Shown piece after piece: positions 24,947 through 34,239 of a stretch of DNA of 64,000 nucleotides. Below the pieces are notes generated by a model. That model was not told the DNA's origin. It saw only the letters and a program-made list of their open reading frames with translations, and did no database searches. Source of the stretch: Neolewinella antarctica (GTDB taxonomy: Bacteria > Bacteroidota > Bacteroidia > Chitinophagales > Saprospiraceae); NCBI RefSeq assembly GCF_011927835.1, contig NZ_JAATJH010000004.1:173656-237655 (forward strand). The letters run 5' to 3'. The position numbers were made by a program, and so were the translations under genes. Position 1 is the stretch's first letter, and every line of letters begins with the position of its first letter.

Positions 24947-27900
24947 CTACCGGCCCACGATAATCCGTTCCGTAAACTGCCGCCCACCGGACCGGACCCG
25001 GAGGAAATACAGACCCTCCGGCAAACCACTTACGTCCCAGCGACTGAGGCCCGCCCGCTCGATTTGGTAGTCCCGCAGCACCCGCCCGGTAGCGTCGTGC
25101 AACGTACCCATCACCCGCTCGGACCAATTACCGCGCAACTCCACGTTCACCGCCCCGCGTACCGGGTTCGGATAAATGGCCACCGACCGGTCGTCCCCAA
25201 AATCTCCCACGGCGGTGCTCTGCAGCGTAAATGTTCGCACGTCACTCACGGCCGACCCACAGGCTTCGTTATTGCTGATGACCCGCCAGTAAACTGGCTG
25301 TCCCGCCGGAATGGACTCGAGCATAATCTCCGTAGTGTCCGTTTGTTTTTGTCCGGCGATGGTCGCAAAATCAGCGTCCAGACTATACTCCAGCGTGAAG
25401 GAATCCGTCCCGACGGGCCGTAACCACGTGAACGTTATGTCGCTACCTGCTAGCAGCTCGGCATCCGCCGTGGGGCTTAAAAGTGTTGCCGGACCCGCCG
25501 CCTGGCCCAGCGTTAGGGGGATCAGGAGGGTATGTAGGCTTGAGTCGCTGGCCGTAACCACCACGGTTAACTCCGTGCGTCCCACGGGCAGCTCGTTCCA
25601 GCCGGTAAAACCGATCGTAGCCGTACGATTTTCGAGATCCAGAATAGTGGAGAATTCCGTGAGCACTACGTCACCGGCGGAGATCGCCACGCTGGTATTC
25701 TCGTCGTAGCCGCTACCGAGCGTGAGGTCGAAGTTGGCCGTATCCCCGAGACAAGCCTCCCACGTTGACGTAGCGGCCCGGACGGAAAAGTCGCTATTAA
25801 TGGTAAATACCCGCGTTGCGCTCACGGCCGGCCCACACACTCCGTTATTACTGACGACTCGCCAGTACACGGGTTGGCCAACGGGAATGGTGCTGACGAT
25901 AATCTCAGTCGCGTCCGTTTCTTGCTGACCGGCGACCACCGTGAATTCAGCGTCCAGGCTGTATTCCAGCGTAAACGATTCCGCCCCGGCGGGCCGCAAC
26001 CATTCGAACGTAATCCCACCACCCGTAGTTAGCTCAGCGTCCGCGGCGGGGCTAAGGAGCGTTGCCGGGCCCGCCACCTCGACCAGGGTCAGGGGAACGG
26101 AGACGGAGCGTAAACTATCGTCGGCGGCCGTTACCGCTACGATTACGTTCGTTTCTCCGGCGGGCAGTCCGTTCCAACCGGTAAATTTGAGGGTGGCCGT
26201 GCGGTTGGCGATGTCCAGGGCCGTAGCAAACTCCGTAATGGGTACCCCGCCGGCGGAAACGGTAACGGAGGTGTTCTCGTCGTAGCTGGCACCGAGGGTG
26301 AGTGCAAAACTGGTTTCGCCTTCCAGACAGGCCCGCCAGTTGGTATTGTTTGCCCTGACGGAATAGTCATTGACGACGGTAAACGTCCCTACCTCACTCT
26401 TTACCGATCCGCAAATTTCATTATTACCGATGACCCGCCAGTAGATTGGCTGCCCAACGGGAAGATCGGCAACGGAAAGTTCCGTAAAGGTCGTTTCCTC
26501 CCGGCCGATCACGGCCACAAAGTCGGCAGCTAAGCTGTACTCCAGCGTGAAATCTTCCGCCCCGATGGGCCGTAACCAACTGAAGGTAACTTCTTCGTCC
26601 TTTAGCACCCGTTCGTTTGCTGAGGGGCTGAGGAGCACGGCGGGGGCCGCGGCTTGCGACAGAGTCAGGGGAATATTAAAGAAACGCAAATTTCCGTTGC
26701 TGGCCGTCACTTCCACCGTCAAATCGGTATTCCCGGCGGGCAGATCATTCCAACCGGTAAAATTAAGCGTGGCCGTCCGTTCGGCAAGCCTTATTTCCGT
26801 AGAGAACTCCGTAAGGCTTACGTCGCCGGCGGAAATACTAACGGTGGTAGTCGCGTCGTAGCTGGTGCCAAGGGCGAGGTCGAAAGTAGCCGCACCGTCA
26901 AGACAGGCCTCCCAGGTAGCTTCCGCGGGCCGGACGGAAAAGTCGCTGGCGGCATTCGCCCGGGCGCAAACGTCGAGCCGGAACTCCAAAATTTCTCCCG
27001 CATCCCCTTCGCCACGGTCGTCAATGGTCAAGGTCCACCTCCCCCGGGCGTTCGTGCCCCCTAATGCGGAAAAGGCCGCTAAAGGTTGGTAAATACCGGA
27101 GATGGATGGATTATTGTTCGTACAGGTGCTCGCAAAGTCAGCCGCGGTGTTGGGTGCGTCATCCACAAAGGTGACCGTCAAGTTATCGAAGCTGCAGCCC
27201 CCGTTACCCGGCCCGGTAAAGAGCTCGACCACGGTGCCACCGGGGCTCGTCAGGCTACCGAATAGATCACCAATGTAAGTATGGTCGACGCGAATAAATA
27301 TCTCGAGATTGTCGATGGTTACGTCTTCCGTAATATTGACCGTAGCGCTTACGGTGTTGTCGTCAATCGGTACCGGGTTGCCAGCGTACGCAGCCCGTGC
27401 GCACAACTGATTGGCCACCGTGAAGCTGGCTTCCGTCCACTCCCCACTGCCACACACGTTGTTGGCGCGGACGCGCCAGTAGTAGGTTCTGTCGCCCGGG
27501 AGCGCGGTTGTGTTTTCGTAGATCGTCGTTCCCTTCACCCGCTCGTCGATGAGCGAGGCGTTAAAAGCTGGCGAAACGGACACTTGGAGGTCGTAATTTT
27601 CGGTCTCCGCCACGGGGGACCAGGAGAAGGTGGTGAGGGGGGACACTTCCGGGGCTTCGTTCGCGGGGCCCACTAAAGTAGGGGTGGCGGGGACGCTACG
27701 GAATAGGTTCAAAGTCAGGTCAATATCGTCACTGCGTCCGCCGCCCGCCACGCGGAGCGTCACGACGTAGGTGCCCGTTGCCCGGGATGGATTGCCGGGG
27801 ACGGTAAGTTGTATTTCTTCGCCACCCCCCACGGTAGTAGTGGACAGGGCGGGGTCAATTCCAGAGGAGCTCGCCACTATGGTGACTTGCGAAGCAGCGG

Positions 27901-29338
27901 GGTAGCCCCCGGGGACGAGAACGGAAAAAGTAGTTAATTCACCGACGCAGTTATCCAGGCAGTTGGATGCCGTGGTGAGGGTAAAGGGGAGGTCCGAGTC
28001 CTCGAAACCATCCAGCACTAAGGGGTCTTTACCGCAGGGGTCGAGCCAGTCCTTGAGCCGCGATGCCGGCGTTCCGTCGCCCTCCCAACTGGCCGTGAAG
28101 TAACCGAACTGGTCGAACCCGGTGGGGGTGTCGCAATTAGCGGCACCCCGCCAGAGTTGGCCACGGACGCGGCTGTTCTCATCAAAGAGCGGTGCGCCGG
28201 AGGAGCCCCTTTCGGTGGTGCCGATGTCCCACTGATTGACGCGGAGGTAACTTCCGTTGCGGTCCGGAATGTCCGGATTGTCCTTCACGCGGCGGACGGT
28301 GCCGTAGGTTACGGCAATACGTTTATCGTCAACGCTGGGGTGGTGTACGCTGACGGTGGTGCCGGAAGGTGCTTCTTGCTCGCGGGACCAACCGGCGTAA
28401 AAGGCATCGGCGGCGGGGTTCACCGGTTCATCGAGTAGCAACAGGGCAAAGTCGGTGCTCGCCGCCCGGGCGAGCAGGGTAGCCCCCCTATTAAATACGT
28501 TGCGGGAGCCGCGGTTGTCTCCACCGCTTGCGGGAGAGCCCGGTTGGCGGCAGACGGGGCTCTGAAAATTCCAGTAAGCCACGACGGTCTCCGCATTTTG
28601 TTTGGTAACCTCGCAGTGGTTAGCCGTCATGAAAAAGGGGGTGCCGTCTTCGTTGGTGTTGTTGACGAGAAAGCCGGTGCACTGGTTTCTGCCGTTGAGC
28701 GTGTAGGCGGCAACGGAACGAATCACGTTGCGGAACTGGTCGACGACCGGCCAGCCGTCCGCCGCGCCGCAGGCCACGTCGAGGTTACAGCTACCGGAAA
28801 GGGCCTTGGTGACGTCGATAAAATCATGGTTGACGGACGTCAGGTAAAGCCGGACCAAGTCTTTTTGCCGGGTGGGGACGCGCAGTTCCACGATGAGGTC
28901 GTCGCCGGTGACGACGGGCGTCCAGAGTTGGTTGTGTTCGGCGTTATCGGCGGGGGTAAAGGGGCCAAATTTTTCGGTCGTGGTGGTGAGGTAGAGCTCC
29001 GCGCCGGCGGGGAGCTTGTACTCTGAAAAGCCCAGATTGAGGGTCTTTGCGCCGGGGCTCGTCACGCGGAGGTACCAAATCGAGGTATCTCTTCGCTCGA
29101 CCCAGGTGCCGGAGTTCGAGGGCCGGAGCGTTTGTGGAATCGTGACGGCAAAAGTGTTCACCCGGCCGGGCTTGCGCGCGGCGATTTCTTGGCGTCGCAG
29201 CCGGTCATTATCCTGCTGGGGCAGGACGGGGGCCTCCAATTTCTGCAGAAACCCCGGGGGAAAACTGTGTTGGGCGCGGACGCTGGTGCACAGCGAGAGG
29301 GAGAGGAGCAAAATGAGTGCGTGAGAGAATCGGGTCAT
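24947..29338 (-). CDS. T9SS-secreted trypsin-like protease, multidomain
   Basis: A 1463-residue exported protein. The signal peptide is about residues 1-22 (LILLLSLSLCTSVRAQ). A chymotrypsin-fold protease domain follows: His near 241 in FMTANHCE, Asp near 296 in TDFALLLLDEP, Ser near 379 in GSSGAPLFDENS. Next come an FN3-like domain, a proprotein-convertase P-type domain (about 650-790: VDHTYIGDLFGSLTSPGGT, WTLTIDDRGEGDAGEI), three tandem near-identical modules of about 190 residues (about 796-1370), and a C-terminal T9SS sorting domain (IYPNPVRGAVNVELRG...LPEGLYFLRVRSGG). Known T9SS cargoes are secreted or anchored to the outer surface. The likely role is extracellular proteolysis; substrate unknown. 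Confidence 0.9.
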   Translation of the reverse strand: MTRFSHALILLLSLSLCTSVRAQHSFPPGFLQKLEAPVLPQQDNDRLRRQEIAARKPGRVNTFAVTIPQTLRPSNSGTWVERRDTSIWYLRVTSPGAKTLNLGFSEYKLPAGAELYLTTTTEKFGPFTPADNAEHNQLWTPVVTGDDLIVELRVPTRQKDLVRLYLTSVNHDFIDVTKALSGSCNLDVACGAADGWPVVDQFRNVIRSVAAYTLNGRNQCTGFLVNNTNEDGTPFFMTANHCEVTKQNAETVVAYWNFQSPVCRQPGSPASGGDNRGSRNVFNRGATLLARAASTDFALLLLDEPVNPAADAFYAGWSREQEAPSGTTVSVHHPSVDDKRIAVTYGTVRRVKDNPDIPDRNGSYLRVNQWDIGTTERGSSGAPLFDENSRVRGQLWRGAANCDTPTGFDQFGYFTASWEGDGTPASRLKDWLDPCGKDPLVLDGFEDSDLPFTLTTASNCLDNCVGELTTFSVLVPGGYPAASQVTIVASSSGIDPALSTTTVGGGEEIQLTVPGNPSRATGTYVVTLRVAGGGRSDDIDLTLNLFRSVPATPTLVGPANEAPEVSPLTTFSWSPVAETENYDLQVSVSPAFNASLIDERVKGTTIYENTTALPGDRTYYWRVRANNVCGSGEWTEASFTVANQLCARAAYAGNPVPIDDNTVSATVNITEDVTIDNLEIFIRVDHTYIGDLFGSLTSPGGTVVELFTGPGNGGCSFDNLTVTFVDDAPNTAADFASTCTNNNPSISGIYQPLAAFSALGGTNARGRWTLTIDDRGEGDAGEILEFRLDVCARANAASDFSVRPAEATWEACLDGAATFDLALGTSYDATTTVSISAGDVSLTEFSTEIRLAERTATLNFTGWNDLPAGNTDLTVEVTASNGNLRFFNIPLTLSQAAAPAVLLSPSANERVLKDEEVTFSWLRPIGAEDFTLEYSLAADFVAVIGREETTFTELSVADLPVGQPIYWRVIGNNEICGSVKSEVGTFTVVNDYSVRANNTNWRACLEGETSFALTLGASYDENTSVTVSAGGVPITEFATALDIANRTATLKFTGWNGLPAGETNVIVAVTAADDSLRSVSVPLTLVEVAGPATLLSPAADAELTTGGGITFEWLRPAGAESFTLEYSLDAEFTVVAGQQETDATEIIVSTIPVGQPVYWRVVSNNGVCGPAVSATRVFTINSDFSVRAATSTWEACLGDTANFDLTLGSGYDENTSVAISAGDVVLTEFSTILDLENRTATIGFTGWNELPVGRTELTVVVTASDSSLHTLLIPLTLGQAAGPATLLSPTADAELLAGSDITFTWLRPVGTDSFTLEYSLDADFATIAGQKQTDTTEIMLESIPAGQPVYWRVISNNEACGSAVSDVRTFTLQSTAVGDFGDDRSVAIYPNPVRGAVNVELRGNWSERVMGTLHDATGRVLRDYQIERAGLSRWDVSGLPEGLYFLRVRSGGRQFTERIIVGR

Positions 29339-29450
29339 GGCGAAGTAGTAATAGTCTGAACGCTGGGTTTGAGTAGGTGTACCGTTGGGGCGGGCTAATA
29401 ATACCGCTAAGTTAGGGCGCGGCCGGGCGGGTAAATATATTAGCTACTAG

Positions 29451-29482
29451 TTTGTAGGGCGGGCGGCAAAGCATTATCTTTG
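29451..29482 (+). promoter_or_regulatory. Promoter of rpmH
   Basis: TTTG at 29451-29454, 20-bp spacer, TATCTTTG at 29475-29482: an exact match to the Bacteroidota sigma-A consensus. The predicted 5' leader is about 60 nt. The rest of 29339-29551 holds no gene. Confidence 0.8.
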
Positions 29483-29551
29483 CGGGCCGTAAGAAACCAT
29501 CGGTGGCTCAGCCTGGTCTGAGCAGCTTCCGATCTTAAATACTACAACAAG

Positions 29552-29707
29552 ATGAAAAGAACGTACCAGCCCTCCAAGCGTAAGCGTGTCAACAAGCACG
29601 GATTTCGTAGCCGCATGAGCTCCAAGAATGGCCGTAAACTCCTCGCTCGCCGCCGCGCGAAAGGTCGCCACAAGCTCTCCGTTAGCGACTCTACGTACAC
29701 GAAGTAA
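29552..29707 (+). CDS. rpmH: 50S ribosomal protein L34
   Basis: The 51-residue, highly basic ribosomal protein, with the invariant N-terminus [20 protein letters not shown] and the [20 protein letters not shown] core. It is preceded by a consensus promoter and followed by a terminator. In many genomes rpmH sits by rnpA and dnaA; neither is nearby here. Confidence 0.97.
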   Translation: MKRTYQPSKRKRVNKHGFRSRMSSKNGRKLLARRRAKGRHKLSVSDSTYTK

Positions 29708-29749
29708 ACTTCTGACGGCGCTTGGCGCCCGATGATTTACGTAACAAAA

Positions 29750-29786
29750 TCAGCCCTTCTCCGCACTGCCGGGGGAGGGCTTTGTT
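29750..29786 (+). terminator. Terminator after rpmH
   Basis: GCCCTTCTCC pairs with GGGGGAGGGC (two G-T pairs), about 8-nt loop, then TTTGTT. Confidence 0.6.
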
Positions 29787-29849
29787 GGGTTTGAAAAGCT
29801 GGTTGTGGGTTTTGCGGATAGGACTTGCACCACGTGGCAAGAAAAAACG

Positions 29850-29962
29850 GGGAACACAAAATGCACAAAAGAGGCACAAAAGCACAAAAAGCGTGTGATA
29901 GCGGCTAGCCGTCTTTTTGTGTTTCTCTTTTTGATTTTGTGTTTTATGTGTTCAGAACACTT
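29850..29962. repeat. CACAAAA / TTTTTGTG inverted array
   Basis: GAACACAAAATGCACAAAAGAGGCACAAAAG (in part) faces CTTTTTGTGTTTCTC...TTTGTGTTTTATGTGTTC. It is of the same type as 16887-16951, and could form a long AT-rich hairpin between rpmH and the convergent DUF1206 gene. Confidence 0.55.
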
Positions 29963-29969
29963 TGTTTGT

Positions 29970-30767
29970 CTAAGCTTCCTCCGGCCGTCGCTCGTAGTAG
30001 GACCTGATAAACATGAACACCCCGTAGGCCACCAGGCCAACGCCGGTGATCAGCATCATGACGAGTCCCCAGCCCCAACCCTCCAGGTAGGAAAGAGATT
30101 CCCCGACGCCCTTAAACTTATCCCCCCGGTACAACTTGGCTGCTTCGTAGAGCGAGTAGGCCATGATGAAGTAAACGGCCGCCACGCCGCCGAGGCCCAC
30201 CAAACCTACCCTGCGAAACCACTTTTCTTGCACCTGCGTCAGCGCCCACTTGTCCACGTCGCGCATGTGTTGCTCGCTAAAACCGGTGTAGAGTGCCGAG
30301 ATGCCCGCGAAGACTACGAAGGCCGCGATGACGTAGGTGATCTCCTGACCGTACGGAAAGCCGAGCAGAATTTGAATGGCGTCCTCCCGGGCGTCCCCGC
30401 CCCCGTAGCCCCGAAAGAGCCGACGGAAGGCGTAAAAGGCCAGCGCGGCGTACGCCCCACCCACGATGATGCAGTTCAGTCGGTAAAACAGGGCTCCGTA
30501 CGACGTGCCCCGCCCGTGCGGATCGATAAGCGCTTCGTACAGCCGCCAGAGGGCGTAGGCCAAAATACCGAGCCCCAGCACCAAATAGATCAACTGCCCG
30601 AATGGATTTTGCCCCAACCAGGTAATGGTTTCTTTCGGCCCGCCCGTGCTGGTGGAAATACCAAAAACGGTGCCCAAACAAAATAGCCCCATCAGCAAAT
30701 AAACCAGGCCCTTGGCGGCACTACCGACGCGTAGAAGAATGTTGGCGGTGATCGAATGTCCTGACAT
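29970..30767 (-). CDS. DUF1206 family membrane protein
   Basis: A 265-residue integral membrane protein of the DUF1206 family, which has three repeats of a two-helix unit. Repeats can be seen: RVGSAAKGLVYLLMGLFCLG, RLNCIIVGGAYAALAFYAFRR and RVGLVGLGGVAAVYFIMAYSLYEAA, each followed by a second helix. Function unknown. The start MSGHSITANILL at 30767 is chosen over 30809 because the first repeat begins directly after it. It is divergent from purA. Confidence 0.85.
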   Translation of the reverse strand: MSGHSITANILLRVGSAAKGLVYLLMGLFCLGTVFGISTSTGGPKETITWLGQNPFGQLIYLVLGLGILAYALWRLYEALIDPHGRGTSYGALFYRLNCIIVGGAYAALAFYAFRRLFRGYGGGDAREDAIQILLGFPYGQEITYVIAAFVVFAGISALYTGFSEQHMRDVDKWALTQVQEKWFRRVGLVGLGGVAAVYFIMAYSLYEAAKLYRGDKFKGVGESLSYLEGWGWGLVMMLITGVGLVAYGVFMFIRSYYERRPEEA

Positions 30768-30837
30768 AAATGATAGCCCCGTTTCGGAAGACTGCTGAAA
30801 CAAGACCATTCGGCGCTAAAGGTTGTTCGATTGGGGA

Positions 30838-30952
30838 AGTCTGTGGTCTGTGGTCTAGGGTCTAAGTCTGAGGTTCTCCGATTTTCAGACTACAGACCCC
30901 AGACTACAGACCCCAGACTAAAGACCAAAGACTATAGACTAAAGACCACCCC
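30838..30952. repeat. AGACTaAAGACC repeat array before purA
   Basis: GGTCT-type words (ctgtggtctgtggtctagggtct) switch at about 30890 to AGAC-type words (agactacagaccccagactacagaccccagac...), so the array is itself inverted. It lies just upstream of purA. Confidence 0.6.
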
Positions 30953-31028
30953 CTTGCCGTACCTTCGCGTACGTTTCAGGAAGGGGCACCGGAATTTCCC
31001 AAACGCCGCTTTCGCAAAGCCAAGCATC

Positions 31029-32297
31029 ATGGCCGTAGACGTACTACTCGGTCTCCAGTGGGGAGACGAAGGCAAAGGCAAGATCGTTGACGTTCTCGCC
31101 CCTCAATACGACATCATCGCCCGGTTTCAGGGTGGGCCCAACGCCGGTCACACGCTGATTTTCGACGGGAAGAAGTTCGTTTTGCACACCATCCCCTCCG
31201 GTATTTTCCGCCCCGGCTTGCTGAACCTGATCGGCAACGGCGTCGTGATCGACCCCATCACGCTCGGTAAGGAAATGGATAAGTTGGACGAGGCCGGGAT
31301 CGACTACGCCGACCGCCTGTTCGTCGCCCGCAAAGCTCACCTCATCCTCCCCAGCCACCGCTTGCTGGACGCCGCGCGCGAGAACGCCAAGGGCGACCGC
31401 AAGATCGGCTCCACCCTCAAGGGCATCGGCCCGACGTACATGGACAAGACCGGCCGCAACGGCCTCCGCGTCGGTAACCTGGAAGCGCCGGATTTCCGGG
31501 AGCGGTACGAAGAGCTCAAGGAGAAGCACAAGCAGCTCGTTGGTCTTTACCCATTCGTGGAATTCGAACTGGCTAAAGAAGAAGCTGCCTGGTTCAAGGC
31601 CGTCGAGCGGTTGAAGAAACTCACGTTCGTCGACGGGGAGTACTGGATCAACGACGCAATGAAGGCCGGGAAAAAGATCCTGGCCGAAGGCGCGCAGGGC
31701 TCCATGCTGGATATTGATTTCGGTACCTACCCTTTTGTCACGAGCTCCAATACGATCACCGCCGGTGTTTGCACCGGGCTTGGCATCGCGCCGCAGCAGA
31801 TCGGCGAGGTGATCGGTATCACGAAAGCTTACTGCACCCGCGTGGGCAGTGGCCCCTTCCCCACGGAACTGCTGGGTGAGACCGGTGAATTCCTCCGCGC
31901 CGAGGGGGGCGAGTTCGGCGCTACGACCGGTCGGCCGCGCCGCTGTGGTTGGATCGACCTGGTGCAACTCCGCTACACAATTATGCTCAACGGCGTGACG
32001 CAACTGGTGGTGACTAAGGTGGACGTGCTCAATAAATTCGAGACGCTCAAAGCGGCCGACGCGTACGACGTGGCCGGGACAGTCTCACGGACCTTGCCGT
32101 TCGATCTGGTGCACGAGAACTATAAGCCCGTTTATACGGACGTAAAGGGGTGGAACGCTAACCTGACTTCGGTGAAGGAGGAAGCTAATTTGCCGCAGGC
32201 TTGCCTGGATTACGTGACGTTTCTGGAAGAGAAATTGGGGACGCGGGTTAGTATGATTTCTACGGGGCCGGACCGGGAGGAGTTGGTGGTGCGGTAA
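31029..32297 (+). CDS. purA: Adenylosuccinate synthetase
   Basis: Makes adenylosuccinate from IMP, aspartate and GTP, the first AMP-specific step. Family motifs are all present: GLQWGDEGKGKIVD (P-loop and catalytic Asp), FQGGPNAGHT with the catalytic His, GSTLKGIGPTYMDKTGRNG, GAQGSMLDIDFGTYPFVTSSNT and GRPRRCGW. The 422 residues are typical. Start at 31029 (MAVDVLLGLQWGD) is set by homology. A TACCTTCG (30960-30967) upstream could be a -7 element. Confidence 0.98.
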   Translation: MAVDVLLGLQWGDEGKGKIVDVLAPQYDIIARFQGGPNAGHTLIFDGKKFVLHTIPSGIFRPGLLNLIGNGVVIDPITLGKEMDKLDEAGIDYADRLFVARKAHLILPSHRLLDAARENAKGDRKIGSTLKGIGPTYMDKTGRNGLRVGNLEAPDFRERYEELKEKHKQLVGLYPFVEFELAKEEAAWFKAVERLKKLTFVDGEYWINDAMKAGKKILAEGAQGSMLDIDFGTYPFVTSSNTITAGVCTGLGIAPQQIGEVIGITKAYCTRVGSGPFPTELLGETGEFLRAEGGEFGATTGRPRRCGWIDLVQLRYTIMLNGVTQLVVTKVDVLNKFETLKAADAYDVAGTVSRTLPFDLVHENYKPVYTDVKGWNANLTSVKEEANLPQACLDYVTFLEEKLGTRVSMISTGPDREELVVR

Positions 32298-32694
32298 ATA
32301 GCTAAAAGCAGATGCCAAGAAGGGGTGTATATCACGATGACTTAGTCGCAGCTTTACTAAAGGATGTCGATAATCGTGGCAGGAATGATTGGCATTTTCA
32401 GTGGACAGGTCGAATGTCCGGCCGCGCTTTCAGACCCAAAGTAGTGGTGTACGGTTCCTTGTCCCATTTTTAGTTGGTCTTTTGTGTGTTGCCGCTTTAC
32501 GCAAATGAGCTGATTGAAACAGTGGTCCCAGTGGCCGGTCAAACGCTCTCAGTTCATGAAAACTACCTCATCCGCCAAAAGTAGCATCTTATTGGAAAAC
32601 TCGTCCGTTCCCCGCCCACCCACCTGATTAGTAGATTAGTGCATCCTGGTGCTGATGGTAGTCCATATGGCCACGCTCGTCACACGAAAAAACA
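32298..32694. other. 395-bp gap, AT-richer, no recognisable gene
   Basis: Between purA and the thioredoxin-like lipoprotein gene. A 61-codon open frame on the minus strand (32357-32542) has no recognised similarity. Composition drops towards that of the next gene, so this may belong to the same imported segment. Confidence 0.4.
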
Positions 32695-34113
32695 ATGATG
32701 CACATTCCCAAGGCCATAATACTAATTCTATACATTTGCCTTCAATCTTGCGGCAGCGAAGAAACCTTGGTGGGAAACGAAAGGTGGCAGAAAAGTAATT
32801 TCGTCCATCCAAACCAATCGCGAATTATCATCACGAATAACACCGACTCACTAATTCAGTATTCTCTGAACTTAAGGACCAACTACCGGTACGATCTTGC
32901 GGATAAGAAAATAAGCCTAGGTAGTCTGGCGTCGGACACCATTGATGTCAGGGTTCACAAACCACTATATTTCTACTTAAATGCACAGGGAAAATGGGGC
33001 ACATACATCCTGATGCCTACTTACGACAGGCACATCTCAGTTGGTGAAGACACGGTGAAAAATATTGACGAAAATAAACGCCGCTATGATTACCTAGATC
33101 ATAGATTTACTGAGCTAGTGAGGGGTAACCGGTGGCCAAGTAACCTGGTTTCAATCGATATCATGGTCAACGATTTTAGGAGGGAATACCGAGTCACGGA
33201 TACCTTGAATTCTAAAAATGATGGAGCGAAGGATTGGCTGCGGGCATTTGGTGCAGAAGAAGCCGAATTATTTGCTTACTCAAGATCCCTACATTTGGCA
33301 AACTACTTACGCTACATCGGTCAGGATACGTTACTACTGTCAGAAACAACTGAAAATAAAATAATTGACTTACTCGGTACGAATGCTCTGTACTATCGCC
33401 CGTCCTACATCGATTTGTTTAGAGAGTATTCTTGGTACCACCGCATCGACAATAACTTATCTGGTGCGGATTACGTGCTTAGGGATTTTTTAACCCTTTA
33501 CTTTTTGCCAGCGCACCGCAACGATGCCGTAGCCTACTACATAGACATGGTAAATAACTCATCGTGGACGGAGTTCGAAGATCGGGACCAGTACGATTCA
33601 ATACGTAATTCTCTGCCCCCTTCCCACCAGGGATTGCTTTCGGTCAATCCTTTCGATGCCACAAAGGTCGCAGCGTCTAAAAAAGACGACCTCCTTCAAT
33701 TTTTCGGTAGAGAGTTTGTCGCGGATGAAAACAACCGCAAAAGGAAAATCTTAAACGATGACATCGACAAGATCACCCTATACAAATTTTGGTTTGTGGG
33801 TTGCAGGCCCTGCGTAGTCCAACAAGAATTTGAGCAAGGACTTTTAGAGGAGTTCGCTGATCTTGAAATTGTGTACGTATGCCATTCTTCGTCCAAAAGT
33901 AGTTGGTTGAACTACCAGCAAGAATTATCTGTCGACGTAAAGTACGGGGTGTACGTACCTTCCGTTACTAGCGAAGATCTTGAGACGGCCACGGGGCGGT
34001 TAGGCGCTCCTTTGTACGTTTTGATGGACGGAGCTGAGGAAATTGTGTGCGATGATTGTCCCAATCCTTCGGGTAACACTCTTCGGGAATTGATTGCGAC
34101 TCATCACAATTGA
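32695..34113 (+). CDS. Thioredoxin-like lipoprotein (TlpA-type)
   Basis: A 472-residue predicted lipoprotein: signal AIILILYICLQSCG with lipobox LQSC, then a long N-terminal region (about 30-350) without recognised domain, then a thioredoxin fold with KFWFVGCRPCVVQQEF near residue 365-380. The CRPC pair marks a redox-active disulfide as in TlpA/ResA, suggesting periplasmic thiol-disulfide exchange. The N-terminal region resembles in layout the DUF4369/TlpA proteins of Bacteroidota. It is clearly AT-richer than its neighbours, with more ATA and AAT codons, which suggests transfer. Two adjacent ATG codons (32695, 32698) could start it. Confidence 0.8.
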   Translation: MMHIPKAIILILYICLQSCGSEETLVGNERWQKSNFVHPNQSRIIITNNTDSLIQYSLNLRTNYRYDLADKKISLGSLASDTIDVRVHKPLYFYLNAQGKWGTYILMPTYDRHISVGEDTVKNIDENKRRYDYLDHRFTELVRGNRWPSNLVSIDIMVNDFRREYRVTDTLNSKNDGAKDWLRAFGAEEAELFAYSRSLHLANYLRYIGQDTLLLSETTENKIIDLLGTNALYYRPSYIDLFREYSWYHRIDNNLSGADYVLRDFLTLYFLPAHRNDAVAYYIDMVNNSSWTEFEDRDQYDSIRNSLPPSHQGLLSVNPFDATKVAASKKDDLLQFFGREFVADENNRKRKILNDDIDKITLYKFWFVGCRPCVVQQEFEQGLLEEFADLEIVYVCHSSSKSSWLNYQQELSVDVKYGVYVPSVTSEDLETATGRLGAPLYVLMDGAEEIVCDDCPNPSGNTLRELIATHHN

Positions 34114-34239
34114 TTCGGACTGCTTGCCTTCACGGTAAACTGAATTATTTTGTGATCGCGCGTTCTACAGAATGTACTTAACGCGGCGGGTACTACTTGG
34201 AATAATAGTACCCACCCGCACCGACAGACTTAACCTGAA

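Noticed and set aside
31044-32003. 319-codon antisense open frame opposite purA
   Set aside because: purA is certain; the antisense frame is a codon-bias shadow.
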